From: Sporocytophaga myxococcoides DSM 11118 | GTDB taxonomy: Bacteria > Bacteroidota > Bacteroidia > Cytophagales > Cytophagaceae | Direction: 5' to 3' | Length of the DNA stretch: 64,000 nucleotides | NCBI RefSeq assembly: GCF_000426725.1 | Contig: NZ_KE384560.1 | Coordinates: 1,138,960 to 1,202,959, forward strand | Part shown: positions 27,038 to 36,327 of the stretch, in pieces | Position numbering within the stretch: the first letter of the stretch is position 1 | Layout of the letters: each line of letters begins with the position of its first letter | The notes under the pieces: generated by a model | Told to the model about the DNA's origin: nothing | The model's database searches: none | The model's input: the letters and a program-made list of their open reading frames with translations, nothing else | Program-made: the position numbers and the translations under genes

Positions 27038-27069
27038 AAAAAGACTTCCATTAAAAGGAGGTCTTTTTG
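27038..27069. terminator. Bidirectional intrinsic terminator
   Basis: AAAAAGACTTCC / GGAGGTCTTTTT-type inverted repeat, with A and T runs on the two sides, between the convergent small membrane-protein gene and the DAGK-like gene. Confidence 0.8.
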
Positions 27070-27082
27070 CGTTAAGAGGAGT

Positions 27083-27448
27083 TTAAAAAAAATATTTTTT
27101 GAAAATTACGACTCCGACAATTAGTGCAAAGATGGCAGCAATCAATACTGCTGCAGCTGATAAATCTTTAATCTTACCTGCAGCGGGATGAAATTCCGGG
27201 GAGATAAAATCAACTATTTTTTCAATTGCAGTATTCAATAGTTCCGTTATCCATACAATGGTTATTGCTAATACAATCCATAACCATTCTGTTTCTTCTA
27301 TATTAAAATATGCAGATAAAATCAGGATAAATAAAGTGGCTGCAAGATGGATACGGGCGTTATTTTCAAATATCAGTAAATGCTTCAGGCCTTTTATCGC
27401 ATACTTGTAACTCTTTAAATTCTTTTTGATGTTGATCATAAGTTTCAA
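27083..27448 (-). CDS. dgkA: Diacylglycerol kinase / undecaprenol kinase family protein
   Basis: Small integral-membrane lipid kinase with three membrane helices in 121 residues. Family motifs are FENNARIHLAA (about 28-38), ITELLNTAIEKIVDF (about 67-81, with the catalytic Glu and the Asn-Thr-Ala-Ile-Glu signature) and KIKDLSAAAVLIAAI (about 92-106). In E. coli the family phosphorylates diacylglycerol; in Gram-positives it phosphorylates undecaprenol. Which applies here cannot be told. It is transcribed alone on the minus strand, 80 bases downstream of the histidine kinase gene. Confidence 0.88.
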   Translation of the reverse strand: MKLMINIKKNLKSYKYAIKGLKHLLIFENNARIHLAATLFILILSAYFNIEETEWLWIVLAITIVWITELLNTAIEKIVDFISPEFHPAAGKIKDLSAAAVLIAAIFALIVGVVIFKKYFF

Positions 27449-27528
27449 TTGAAGCCTAAGTTAAAAAGAAATGTATATAATGAGCCTTAATTTTTAGAAT
27501 GATTAAGCTGAAAATTCTTAATGAGAAA

Positions 27529-28875
27529 TCAATACGATGCGGGTAAGGTAAAAAGGAAGGTGGTACCTTTAGATTCATTTTTTTCTACCCAGATCTTACC
27601 TCCGTTTTTCTCAACAAACTCTTTGCACAATTTTAGGCCAAGGCCGGTACCTTCTTCACCAGCCGTCCCTTTGGTACTATACTTTTGATCAATGCTGAAT
27701 AATTTCGGAAGTAGATCTTTGGAAATTCCGATGCCATTGTCTTTTACAAAAAGAGTGACAAAGCCTTTTTCTCTAAAGGCATCTATGGTTACAGTGTCAT
27801 GTTCTGAAGAGTATTTGACTGCATTGGAGATAAGATTTCTCAGAATGGTTTCGACCATATTCTTATCAGCATATACTTTAATCCTGGAATTTATTTTTAT
27901 ATCTACGGAAATCTTTTTCATCGAAAACAAGGGAGAAAGATATTCAGCCGTAGCACATGTAATATCTTTAATTGTAAAGGATTCAGGTCTGTAAGCAAGC
28001 TCATTCATTTGTAGCTTAGCCCATTTTAAAAGTACATCTAGCAGATTTTGAATTTTTACCAGACTTTTGTGGAGAAAGAAAATGGTTTCTGATTCATCTT
28101 CATTGACGTGATTCTGATCTTTTAGAAATGTTGATAATACGAGGGCAGAATTAATTGGCCCACGTAAATCATGACTAACGATTGAGAAAAATCTGTTTTT
28201 ACTTTCGTTTAATGTTGCCAATTCGTTTTTAAGTCTTTGCTGAAGTTTATATTCCCTGTAAAAAATATAGACAATCATCAGAGAGGTGATCAAGGCAGAT
28301 ATCCCAGAAAATATAATGGCAATGCTTATTAATTTTAAAGTGGATGCTGCATGGATCTGCTTATTATATAAAACTTTTTTCTCCTGATACTCTACCAGTT
28401 TTTTTTCTTCCGTAATTTTGATCTTAAGTTCAGCTGCATAGGAGAGCTTTTCATAGGTAAGTCTTTGACGGCCTTTTCTGATCGCATCTTTGTCTATTAG
28501 TCGGCCAATTTCTTTTCTTCTTTGTTCAAAAAGCTCCTCAATAAGTTTTATTCTTTTGGATGCAGGAGGATTGGCATTTACCAGAGCCTTTAGTATGGCT
28601 ATTTCGGCTTTTGTCTTTCTGGCGTTGTCTTCATATTCATACAAAAAGTGAATATTTGAAGAAAGAATATATCCTCTCAGGTTGCCCTCTGTCTCAGCAA
28701 GCAACAGTACAAGGTTGTCCAGGTGATTGATGACAGTATAGGATGCCCCAACAGACCTGAATTCTTCCTTGATTTTTTGAGAATATATGATAGAGTAAAT
28801 GGATGCGGCTGCAAGAACTACTAACAATAGACCCAGTATAGGAAAAAGGATTTTAAGTTTTACAGAATCCTTCAT
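27529..28875 (-). CDS. Membrane sensor histidine kinase with CHASE3-like sensor
   Basis: Two membrane helices (about 8-30 and 183-205) enclose a helical periplasmic domain of CHASE3 character (LAETEGNLRGYILSSN near 59-74). The kinase core follows: H box FFSIVSHDLRGPIN with phospho-acceptor His235, N box NLISNAVKYSS (about 348), G1 DNGIGI (about 378) and G2 GTGLGL (about 410). There is no receiver domain and no regulator gene adjacent. The lone receiver proteins at 5048 and 37216 are possible but unproven partners. Confidence 0.9.
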   Translation of the reverse strand: MKDSVKLKILFPILGLLLVVLAAASIYSIIYSQKIKEEFRSVGASYTVINHLDNLVLLLAETEGNLRGYILSSNIHFLYEYEDNARKTKAEIAILKALVNANPPASKRIKLIEELFEQRRKEIGRLIDKDAIRKGRQRLTYEKLSYAAELKIKITEEKKLVEYQEKKVLYNKQIHAASTLKLISIAIIFSGISALITSLMIVYIFYREYKLQQRLKNELATLNESKNRFFSIVSHDLRGPINSALVLSTFLKDQNHVNEDESETIFFLHKSLVKIQNLLDVLLKWAKLQMNELAYRPESFTIKDITCATAEYLSPLFSMKKISVDIKINSRIKVYADKNMVETILRNLISNAVKYSSEHDTVTIDAFREKGFVTLFVKDNGIGISKDLLPKLFSIDQKYSTKGTAGEEGTGLGLKLCKEFVEKNGGKIWVEKNESKGTTFLFTLPASY

Positions 28876-28943
28876 ATTAAATTCCCCTCAACTACAAAAA
28901 TATGCTTATTGTACGGGATTTAGCTAACGTATGTTTTGGGGCT

Positions 28944-29501
28944 TTATTTCAGATATTCATCTGTAATGTTCTGAAGTTCTTTCAGTTGCTGTTTGTCGAG
29001 ACTTTTTAAGAAATCTGGCAATTTGTCAGACTTCAATCTTACTTGAAAAAAGAATACAGCGTCCTGAATTACTTTTATATGGTCAAAAGCGAGTAAGGGT
29101 AGGTCGAAAAGGGAAAACCATTTTACGTTTTTTGCATCGTCTCCGGCATTCAGAGTTACTTTATTTGTAATTAAAGTTGTATAAGCAATGGATATGGTTC
29201 TGCCTCTTGGATCTCTGTTCACATCCGTATATGTGCCTGTTTGTTCCATTTCATTTACTGCCAGACTAGTTTCTTCAAGTAGTTCTCTTCTTGCGCATTC
29301 CAGGCCGTCCTCATTCATTTCAAGGAATCCACCTGGAAGTGCCCAACAGTTTTTATATGGGTCATGTTTCCTCTCAATTAATAAAAGACCCAATGTTCCT
29401 GATTCCAGCTTAAAAATGACAGAGTCAGTAGTTACAGCTGCTCTGGGATAGTCATAACAGAATTTGTCTTTAGTTATTATAGTTTCCATTTGATGTTGCA
29501 T
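28944..29501 (-). CDS. Nudix hydrolase
   Basis: The Nudix box GGFLEMNEDGLECARRELLEETSL (split here as GGFLEMNEDG then LECARRELLEETSL, about 77-100) keeps all catalytic Glu residues; the usual late Gly is Ser. The surrounding sequence (SVIFKLESGTLGLLLIERKHDPYKNCWALPGG) resembles ADP-ribose or NAD-type Nudix proteins of Bacteroidota. Substrate is unproven. Its start overlaps the end of the thioredoxin-like gene by 25 bases (13 if the second Met is used), so the two are translationally coupled. Confidence 0.88.
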   Translation of the reverse strand: MQHQMETIITKDKFCYDYPRAAVTTDSVIFKLESGTLGLLLIERKHDPYKNCWALPGGFLEMNEDGLECARRELLEETSLAVNEMEQTGTYTDVNRDPRGRTISIAYTTLITNKVTLNAGDDAKNVKWFSLFDLPLLAFDHIKVIQDAVFFFQVRLKSDKLPDFLKSLDKQQLKELQNITDEYLK

Positions 29502-30034
29502 CCTATACTTGGTTTTTGATTATTGCCAACTTCTATGTCACTTAATAAATTATCAAGGGCATTACGAATATCCTTACCATTTACAGGTAAAGAATTTGAA
29601 GGTCTTGAATCATCAAGTTGTCCTCTGTATACAAGTGAAAGATTCTTATCAAAAATATAAAAGTCAGGCGTGCAGGCAGCTTCATAGGATTTAGCCACTT
29701 TTTGGCTTTCGTCATATAAATAAGGAAATGGATAGCCCAGTTCTTTTGCTGCTTTAGTCATCTCCGCAGGTGCGTCTGCAGGATACTTTTCTGCGTCATT
29801 TGAACTGATTGCAATAAATGAAATTCCCTTTGGAATATAATCTTTAGCCAATCGAACCAGTTCATTGTTCACGTGTTTCACAAAAGGACAATGATTGCAT
29901 ATGAACATGATTACAGTAGCTTTCTGAGATTTAATCTGGCTCAGAGATAAGTCTTTTCCTGATACAGTGTCAAAAAGCGTAAATTCCGGTGCAATGGTTC
30001 CGAGAGGAAGCATGCTGCTGGGTGTTTGTGCCAT
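29477..30034 (-). CDS. Thioredoxin-like / AhpC-TSA family protein with CNHC motif
   Basis: A 185-residue cytosolic protein with the redoxin fold: APEFTLFDTVSGKDLSL (about 15-31), the motif CNHCPFV with Cys46 and Cys49, and a cis-Pro segment AACTPDFYIFD (about 119-129). This subfamily (peroxiredoxin-like proteins with CNHC) is common in Bacteroidota. It may reduce peroxides or protein disulfides. It is transcribed divergently from ypdA and coupled to a Nudix gene, suggesting a redox or damage-control context. Confidence 0.85.
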   Translation of the reverse strand: MAQTPSSMLPLGTIAPEFTLFDTVSGKDLSLSQIKSQKATVIMFICNHCPFVKHVNNELVRLAKDYIPKGISFIAISSNDAEKYPADAPAEMTKAAKELGYPFPYLYDESQKVAKSYEAACTPDFYIFDKNLSLVYRGQLDDSRPSNSLPVNGKDIRNALDNLLSDIEVGNNQKPSIGCNIKWKL

Positions 30035-30114
30035 ATAAAAGTTTTTACGAATATAAATAAAACCTTTAAATTAGTATGATGTTGCTTGGGTAAAAATGCA
30101 ATAAGATTTTGAAT

Positions 30115-31092
30115 ATGAGTACTTATGATATAGTTGTAATTGGGGGCGGACCAATAGGATTGGCCTGCGGCATTGAGGCTCAGAAATCAGGGTTGAAATA
30201 TTTGATTCTCGAAAAAGGAGCTTTGGTGAATTCCATCTACAATTATCCATTGAATATGAAGTTTTTTTCTACTTCTGAAAGATTGGAGATAGGCGCAGTA
30301 CCTTTTGTTTCGATTAGCGGTAAACCAATGAGGGATGAAGCGCTTGAATATTATCGGAGAGTAGTAGAGTTTTTTCGCCTTAAAATAAATCTCTATGAAG
30401 AGGTACAGAAAGTTAATAGAAAGGTTGATGGCATGTTTGAGATACAATCTTCAAAAGGTATCTATCATTCAAAATATATAATTGTTGCTACCGGATTTTA
30501 TGATCATCCTATAGGGTGCGGAATAGAAGGAGAACAAATGACAAAGGTTTTTCACTACTATAAGGAACCTCATCCATTTTCATTCAGTAAGGTGGTAGTA
30601 GTGGGAGCAGCAAACTCTGCAATTGATGCAGCACTGGAATGTTACAGAAAAGGAGCGGAGGTTACATTGGTTGTGCGAAAGCCAGAAATAAGCCAAAGAG
30701 TAAAATATTGGGTAAAACCTGATATAGAAAACAGGATAAAGGAAAATTCAATAAAGGCTTTCTTTAATTCGGAACTTGTTTCAATCAGAGAAAATGAAGT
30801 TGATATAAAAACGGCCAATGGGATAGTTACTATAGTTAATGATTTTGTTTTGCTTATGACGGGCTACCATCCCGATTTTAGCTTGTTGTCTAAGGCTGGT
30901 ATTGAATTTCATTCAGGTGGTCTAAAGATTCCCTATTACAATGAGCATACAATGGAATCAAATGTAAATAATATCTATCTCGCAGGCGTTGTTTGTGGTG
31001 GCATGGAAACTCATAAATGGTTCATAGAAAATTCAAGAGTACATGCAACCATGATTATACGTGATATTTTAAGCAAATCTAATTTTATATAG
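30115..31092 (+). CDS. ypdA: YpdA family putative bacillithiol disulfide reductase
   Basis: FAD/NAD(P)H flavoprotein of 325 residues from the ATG at 30115. First dinucleotide motif VVIGGGPIGLACG (about 7-19), second VVVGAANSAIDAALE (about 162-176), and the subgroup signatures NYPLNMKFFSTSE and GHATG-like VATGFYDHP. There is no CxxC redox pair, as expected for YpdA, which is linked to reduction of bacillithiol disulfide. The gene is followed after one base by a 58-residue Cys-rich ORF and then glycerate kinase. Confidence 0.88.
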   Translation: MSTYDIVVIGGGPIGLACGIEAQKSGLKYLILEKGALVNSIYNYPLNMKFFSTSERLEIGAVPFVSISGKPMRDEALEYYRRVVEFFRLKINLYEEVQKVNRKVDGMFEIQSSKGIYHSKYIIVATGFYDHPIGCGIEGEQMTKVFHYYKEPHPFSFSKVVVVGAANSAIDAALECYRKGAEVTLVVRKPEISQRVKYWVKPDIENRIKENSIKAFFNSELVSIRENEVDIKTANGIVTIVNDFVLLMTGYHPDFSLLSKAGIEFHSGGLKIPYYNEHTMESNVNNIYLAGVVCGGMETHKWFIENSRVHATMIIRDILSKSNFI

Positions 31093-31093
31093 C

Positions 31094-31270
31094 ATGGCAG
31101 GATGCGGTTATGTTTGTCCTTTATGTGAAGGACGCGGGATGGATGAGCATGGAAATGATTGTGATCATTGCACTGCCCCCAAAAACAAATCTTTGACAGA
31201 GGAGCAGGAGGAATGGATAAGGTCGGTACATGAAGGCCCTTGCTGCAGCCACCCGGAGGAGGAGGAATGA
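31094..31270 (+). CDS. Cys-rich mini-protein, probable zinc ribbon
   Basis: ATG at 31094, one base after the ypdA stop; TGA at 31268-31270 overlapping the glycerate kinase ATG (ATGA). The 58 residues begin MAGCGYVCPLCEGRG and contain C4, C8, C11, C23, C26, C50 and C51 plus several His (CDHC, CCSHPEEEE). Two CxxC pairs plus further Cys/His suit zinc binding, similar to a DnaJ-type or rubredoxin-like knuckle. The tight packing on both sides makes it a real gene. Function is not known. Confidence 0.75.
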   Translation: MAGCGYVCPLCEGRGMDEHGNDCDHCTAPKNKSLTEEQEEWIRSVHEGPCCSHPEEEE

Positions 31271-32403
31271 AAATAGTATTGATACCGGATTCCTTAAAAG
31301 AATCTTTAAGTGCATTTGAAGTTGCTGAAGCAATGGCCAATGGCATCAGAAAGGTCCTTCCTGATGCTGAAATAATCTCTTGTCCGCTTGCCGATGGAGG
31401 CGAGGGAACTGTGGATGCTTTGGTTCATGCTACCGGAGGCTATAAGATTGAAGTGTTTGTTCATGATCCTCTTATGAGAAGTATAAAAGCATCATATGGC
31501 ATATTAGGAGATCATCAAACTGCAGTGATAGAGACAGCGTCAGCTTCTGGGCTTGCTCTCCTCAATAAACAAGAGAGGAATCCGATGATCACAACCTCCT
31601 TTGGCACTGGTGAGCTGATTGTAGATGCTCTGAATAAAGGAATACGGAAATTTATTATTGGTCTTGGGGGAAGTGGAATCAATGATGGCGGTGCCGGTAT
31701 GGCTCAGGCATTAGGAGTTAATCTTCTTGATGCAGAAGGTAAAAAGTTACAAAAGGGAGGAGGTCCCCTTATTCATCTTGCAAAAATTGATATATCAGAA
31801 ATACATGAAGGTCTGAAAACAGCGGAGTTTAATATTGCTTCAGATGTAACCAATCCATTAACTGGTTCAAATGGAGCATCCAGGATATTCGGTCCTCAGA
31901 AAGGTGCTACTGAAGAAATGGTTACTATTCTGGATGAAAGTCTTACTCACTATGCTTCCGTTATAAAAAAACAAATGGGTAAGGAAATCGCTAACATTGC
32001 TGGAGCTGGGGCTGCAGGAGGTCTGGGTGCAGGTATTCTTGCATTCTGCAGTGGAGTTATTAAGTCAGGCTTTCCATTGATAGCAGAATTTGCAATGATG
32101 GAAGATAAATTAGAAAATGCTGATATCATTTTTACAGCAGAAGGAAAATCTGATATACAAACACTATCAGGCAAGTTGCCCTATGGTGTGGGGAAAACAG
32201 GCCAAAAGTATGGTATTCCTGTATTCCTGCTTACCGGATATGCTGCACCTGGATCAGAGGAATTATTGAAGCATGGAGTTACGAGTATCATGCCATTTCA
32301 AAATGGCCCTATGACATTAACAGAATCGGTAAACAATGCTTTTAGTCTTATTAGCCAGACAAGTGCCAATGTACTAAGAATATTTTTAGCAGGAAGAAAA
32401 TAA
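31267..32403 (+). CDS. Glycerate kinase (glycerate 2-kinase type)
   Basis: Phosphorylates D-glycerate, feeding it into lower glycolysis. The ATG at 31267 (MKIVLIPDSLKESLSAFEVAEAM) is the canonical start of the GlxK/GarK family; a longer frame from 31240 is rejected. Motifs include CPLADGGEGTVDAL (about 40-53), GLGGSGINDGGAGMAQALG (about 134-152) and TAEGKSDIQTLSGKLP (about 295-310). Length of 378 is normal. The start overlaps the stop of the Cys-rich ORF, giving a ypdA / mini-protein / glycerate kinase operon. Confidence 0.93.
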   Translation: MKIVLIPDSLKESLSAFEVAEAMANGIRKVLPDAEIISCPLADGGEGTVDALVHATGGYKIEVFVHDPLMRSIKASYGILGDHQTAVIETASASGLALLNKQERNPMITTSFGTGELIVDALNKGIRKFIIGLGGSGINDGGAGMAQALGVNLLDAEGKKLQKGGGPLIHLAKIDISEIHEGLKTAEFNIASDVTNPLTGSNGASRIFGPQKGATEEMVTILDESLTHYASVIKKQMGKEIANIAGAGAAGGLGAGILAFCSGVIKSGFPLIAEFAMMEDKLENADIIFTAEGKSDIQTLSGKLPYGVGKTGQKYGIPVFLLTGYAAPGSEELLKHGVTSIMPFQNGPMTLTESVNNAFSLISQTSANVLRIFLAGRK

Positions 32404-32428
32404 TAAACCTGCCTTGAGAGCAGGTTTA
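32404..32428 (+). terminator. Hairpin after the glycerate kinase gene
   Basis: Perfect 9-bp inverted repeat TAAACCTGC / GCAGGTTTA with a 7-base loop, starting one base after the stop codon. There is no long T run, so it may be a weak terminator or an mRNA-end stabiliser. Confidence 0.55.
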
Positions 32429-32543
32429 TGGTGTTGGTTGAGTTGGGTAAATAGCTGGTGCTCTTTACATTTTATTGTATAATTGCTAAATGAAAGATCC
32501 CGGTTTTTGTTCGGCAGGAATAAATATTTTTAATGAAATCTGT

Positions 32544-33170
32544 TTATTTTTTCACCTTATCTTTTGATTTGATATCATCCATTGTCTCTCCCTTGACTGG
32601 AGGTCGGTTCAATGAATTATTTGAAGAGGATACCAAAGCTGCTAAAGCATTAATGATTCGATCGTTAAAAGCTGGAAGGTCTGAAGGTCTTCTGCTGGTA
32701 ATAAGATTTTTATCCGTCACTACAGGTTCATCTATCCAGGTTGCTCCTGCATTAGTAAGGTCTGTTTTTAGGGAAGGATATGAAGTAAGCTTTCTACCCT
32801 TTATTAAACCCGTTTCAATTAATGTCCATGGTCCGTGGCAAATTGCTGCTACAGGTTTTTGGGCAATCAAAAAGGTTTTAACAAATTCAATAGCATTATT
32901 TTTCATCCTTAAAAAATCCGGATTCATTACACCTCCAGGTAATATTAAAGCATCGTAATTTTCAGGGGTAGCTTCATCCAAAAGGATATCAGCAGTTATT
33001 TCATCACCCCAGTTTTTCAGGTTCCATCCTTTGATCTTCTTTTCAGGAGCAATAATTTCTATATGAGCATTTGCTTCCCTTAAGGCTTTAACAGGTTCAG
33101 TCAGCTCTACTTGTTCAAACCCGTTGTCAACAAGCAAGGCAACTTTAATTCCTCTTAGATTTTTTTGCAT
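32544..33170 (-). CDS. DJ-1/PfpI family class I glutamine amidotransferase-like protein
   Basis: The 208-residue product has the family layout: VALLVDNGFEQVEL with the conserved Glu (about 10-23), ALILPGG (about 74-80) and the nucleophile elbow AAICHGPW (about 107-114), with Cys and the following His. Relatives act as general stress proteins, chaperones or alpha-oxoaldehyde hydratases (YhbO/PfpI type). The C-terminal tail (about 180-208) is Lys/Ser-rich and probably disordered. It is a single-gene unit. Confidence 0.88.
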   Translation of the reverse strand: MQKNLRGIKVALLVDNGFEQVELTEPVKALREANAHIEIIAPEKKIKGWNLKNWGDEITADILLDEATPENYDALILPGGVMNPDFLRMKNNAIEFVKTFLIAQKPVAAICHGPWTLIETGLIKGRKLTSYPSLKTDLTNAGATWIDEPVVTDKNLITSRRPSDLPAFNDRIINALAALVSSSNNSLNRPPVKGETMDDIKSKDKVKK

Positions 33171-33385
33171 ATTTTTTAAATTGTTAAATCAAAACAGAGG
33201 AGCTTGGGAAATGTTAAACCGGTAGTATATGTTGGGAAAATGAAAAATATAGCGGTAATTTAAATAATGGTTCTTCTTAAAGAAGGCGTTTTAAATATTT
33301 AAATGATATGCCTGTCAACAATTGTCTTTCCCTGGGGTTAAGTTAAAACAATACCGGTTTTTAATCCGCAGAAACATATATTATT

Positions 33386-33598
33386 ATGAGATTATCTACT
33401 CTTACAGAAGGATACGAGGTTACAGAAATTGCCGATGGTGGAGACAAAGTAAAGATTGCCTATACAAAAGAAGGTATTCAACCTAACGACTTTATCTTTC
33501 TCAGCAACTCTCCCTCTCTTGAAGATATCAAATATCAGGTAATTGATATCAAATGGCTGGATGGATTATATTATGCAGATCTCGTGAAGATATCCTGA
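33386..33598 (+). CDS. Small hypothetical protein, 70 residues
   Basis: Predicted small beta-rich protein (MRLSTLTEGYEVTEIADGGD, then NDFIFLSNSPSLEDI, then VIDIKWLDGLYYADLVKIS). No signal peptide. It looks like a compact SH3- or KOW-like barrel of unknown role. It precedes the HtrA gene by 55 bases on the same strand and may share its transcript. Confidence 0.6.
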   Translation: MRLSTLTEGYEVTEIADGGDKVKIAYTKEGIQPNDFIFLSNSPSLEDIKYQVIDIKWLDGLYYADLVKIS

Positions 33599-33653
33599 TA
33601 AATTACTACTTTTATTTTTTCAGTATAGATTCATTTTTAATGAATAAAAATTA

Positions 33654-35114
33654 ATGAACAGGTTTTTAACTTTATTTCTTGCAGCTATTCTTGGAAGCGC
33701 TGTAACGATTATTGCCACTCGATTTATAACAGGTAATGGTAGTGGTGGCGGTATTGTCTCTTACAGTAAAAAATCTAATAGTTCTGATACTACCTATAAA
33801 GGGCATGGTGCTGGTATAAATTTCCGTCCGGCTACTGCAAAGGCTTTACCTTCTGTTGTTCATATTCATTCTGCTATTCCAGCCAGTAAACAATATAATG
33901 ATATGGGGCCATTCAGAGATTTCTTTGGTGATGATTTCTGGGGAAGACCCAGGGAAGAAAAGCAAAGGTTGGAAATGGCAACAGGATCAGGCGTAATCGT
34001 CAGCCCTGACGGATATATTGTAACAAACGATCACGTTATAGCAGGTGCAAAAGAAATCAACGTGACCTTGAACGATAACAGAAGCTTTAAAGCTAAGCTA
34101 ATAGGAACAGATCCTTCAACAGATATTGCTTTGATAAAAGTTGATGAATCTGATCTTCCTTTTATTTCATTCTCCAATTCGGATTTTGTTGAGGTAGGAG
34201 ATTGGGTGTTAGCCGTTGGGAATCCATTCAACCTTTCATCTACTGTAACTGCTGGCATCATTAGCGCAAAGGCAAGGAACATCAGTATTCTGCAGGATAA
34301 GTCAGCAATTGAGTCTTTCCTTCAGACTGATGCAGCTGTTAATCCGGGAAATAGTGGTGGAGCTTTAATAAATCTTGAAGGTGATCTGATAGGTATTACA
34401 ACTGCTATCGCAACACCTACAGGTGCATATGCAGGTTATGCATTTGCTGTTCCCAGCAATATAGTTGCTAAGGTAATAGAAGATCTTAAACAATATGGAG
34501 TAGTTCACAGAGCATATCTTGGAGTGGTAATCAGAGATATGGATTCTGATCTGGCTAAAACACTTGGGTTAAAATCCTTAAAAGGAACTTATGTGGAAAG
34601 TGTAGTAGAGAATAGCGCTGCATTTAAGGCAGGGCTAAAGGCGGGAGATGTGATCCTTGCAATTGATGGTGTAGAAATAGGTTCAACTGCAAAACTTCTG
34701 GAACTTATTGGAATCCATCATCCTGGTGACAATGTTAAACTGACAGTTTTAAGAGATGGCAAGGAAAAAGAATTTAAGGTAGAATTGAAAAACAGTCAGG
34801 GGAAAGTAGAAGTGATCAAAAAAGAAGTTAATGAAGTAGAGGAGAAGTTGGGTGCGGATTTTGAAGAACTTACTGACCAGGAAAAGAAAAAATATGGTAT
34901 CACAGGTGTTAAGGTGAAATCTCTTGGTTCCGGTATTTTGTCAGAACAGACAAATATGAAGGAAGGCTTTATTGTCACAGGTATAAACCATAAGCCTATT
35001 AAGGACCTGAATGAATTCAATGAAGTGCTTTCGGCACAACAGGGTGGGGTTCTGCTGGAAGGAGTTTATCCCGGAAGCCCTGGAAAGTATTACTATGCCT
35101 TCGGTCTTGAATAA
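33654..35114 (+). CDS. HtrA/Deg family periplasmic serine protease
   Basis: Envelope quality-control protease and chaperone of 486 residues. An N-terminal hydrophobic anchor (about 3-20) precedes the trypsin-like domain with the catalytic triad His in VTNDHVIAG (about 127), Asp in STDIALIKV (about 157) and Ser in NPGNSGGALINLEG (about 232). Two PDZ domains follow: YLGVVIRDMDSDLA onwards (about 285-375) and a more divergent second (about 400-480). Such proteins degrade misfolded envelope proteins. It is followed by an intrinsic terminator. Confidence 0.95.
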   Translation: MNRFLTLFLAAILGSAVTIIATRFITGNGSGGGIVSYSKKSNSSDTTYKGHGAGINFRPATAKALPSVVHIHSAIPASKQYNDMGPFRDFFGDDFWGRPREEKQRLEMATGSGVIVSPDGYIVTNDHVIAGAKEINVTLNDNRSFKAKLIGTDPSTDIALIKVDESDLPFISFSNSDFVEVGDWVLAVGNPFNLSSTVTAGIISAKARNISILQDKSAIESFLQTDAAVNPGNSGGALINLEGDLIGITTAIATPTGAYAGYAFAVPSNIVAKVIEDLKQYGVVHRAYLGVVIRDMDSDLAKTLGLKSLKGTYVESVVENSAAFKAGLKAGDVILAIDGVEIGSTAKLLELIGIHHPGDNVKLTVLRDGKEKEFKVELKNSQGKVEVIKKEVNEVEEKLGADFEELTDQEKKKYGITGVKVKSLGSGILSEQTNMKEGFIVTGINHKPIKDLNEFNEVLSAQQGGVLLEGVYPGSPGKYYYAFGLE

Positions 35115-35133
35115 GTTTGATAAAAGGCAATAC

Positions 35134-35166
35134 GAAAAAGCCCTGCAAATTTGCGGGGCTTTTTTA
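35134..35166. terminator. Bidirectional intrinsic terminator after the HtrA gene
   Basis: GAAAAAGCCCTGCAAAT / TTGCGGGGCTTTTTT hairpin. The left arm AAAAAGCCCTGCAAAT also occurs in the terminator at 54291. Confidence 0.85.
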
Positions 35167-35235
35167 TGCTCTTTAGTATAGGTTGTAGCGTTGATAAACT
35201 TTGAAACATTCTATGCTAGGATAAGGCTTTCTGTT

Positions 35236-36327
35236 TTAAAATTTGTTTTTAATTTTTTTGAATAGCTTTTTGATTTTTTGAATGTTATCACTTTCTTCAG
35301 TTGAATCATCTCCTATAAGATATCCTAATGGCTTTAACTCTTCTACATGATCAAAAATTATTTTTAGTATTCCTATTAAAGGAATAAAAAGAATCATCCC
35401 GAAAATTCCCCAGATTAAACCTCCCAGGATTAAAGCCATAATAGTTGATAACGCGTTAACTCTTACCTGAGAACCGGTAATGAATGGAGTGAGCAAATTA
35501 TTCTCTATAACCTGGTTAAACCAAAGTGATCCTAATACAATTAGTGCTGGTCCAAATGCATTTTTAGTTACTAATGTCATAATAAAAGGGAGAAGGCTAC
35601 CAATGATTACTCCAACATAAGGAATAACATTGAGAAGTGCTGCCAGACATCCGAAAAAGACTGCGTTGTTTACTCCCAATAATAGCAATACTGAGGAATT
35701 CATCACCGCCAGAATTAATACCACAATAAAGACACCGGTAAGATATCTTTGAGTTACCTTGCTTATCTGATTTAGTATTAGGGTATTTTGTTGATGAAGA
35801 GCCTTGGGACTTACCATCAAAATAAAATTAAAGAATTTATTACGGTAATAAAGAAAGAAGAAAGTATAGACCATTATAAGACCAAAAGTAGCAAGTCCTC
35901 CAATGAATCCTGTAATCAGGTTAGTACTGCTTTGAAGAAGGGATTCTGTTTTCTCCCTGATTATTTTGCTTTGTTTGGCCTTTTCCATTCCAAACTTGTT
36001 TTGAACGTATTCCTGTATGTCATCAAAAACGTGCTTGAACTGTTGTTCGATTTCTTCCAGGTTGTTTGCAAGATTAAAACCTTGCATAGATAACAAGGTT
36101 GTGATCCCCGTAATAACAAGCATAAATAAAGCAATACAGAGTATTATGGAAATAGCTCTTTTTATTCCAAGTGACTCCAGTTTTCTTGCAACAGGTAACA
36201 ATAGCATAGCCAAGAGGCTTGCAATTGTTACAGGAATTAAAAAGGGACGGGCTAAATATAAACCACCAATAATCAGAAATGCACTAAATAAGAGGCGATT
36301 TATATTTCTAAATTTTAAAATTGCCAT
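35236..36327 (-). CDS. AI-2E family transporter
   Basis: Polytopic inner-membrane protein of 363 residues with the family layout: hydrophobic pairs near the N-terminus (about 10-35, 58-80), a long charged helix (LEEIEQQFKHVFDDIQEYVQN, about 90-115), then several C-terminal membrane segments with the conserved INALSTIMALILGGLIWG-type motif. Members include TqsA and sodium/lithium-proton antiporters; the substrate is not predictable. The C-terminal tail is Lys-rich (IQKIKKLFKKIKNKF). It is a single-gene transcript. Confidence 0.9.
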   Translation of the reverse strand: MAILKFRNINRLLFSAFLIIGGLYLARPFLIPVTIASLLAMLLLPVARKLESLGIKRAISIILCIALFMLVITGITTLLSMQGFNLANNLEEIEQQFKHVFDDIQEYVQNKFGMEKAKQSKIIREKTESLLQSSTNLITGFIGGLATFGLIMVYTFFFLYYRNKFFNFILMVSPKALHQQNTLILNQISKVTQRYLTGVFIVVLILAVMNSSVLLLLGVNNAVFFGCLAALLNVIPYVGVIIGSLLPFIMTLVTKNAFGPALIVLGSLWFNQVIENNLLTPFITGSQVRVNALSTIMALILGGLIWGIFGMILFIPLIGILKIIFDHVEELKPLGYLIGDDSTEESDNIQKIKKLFKKIKNKF

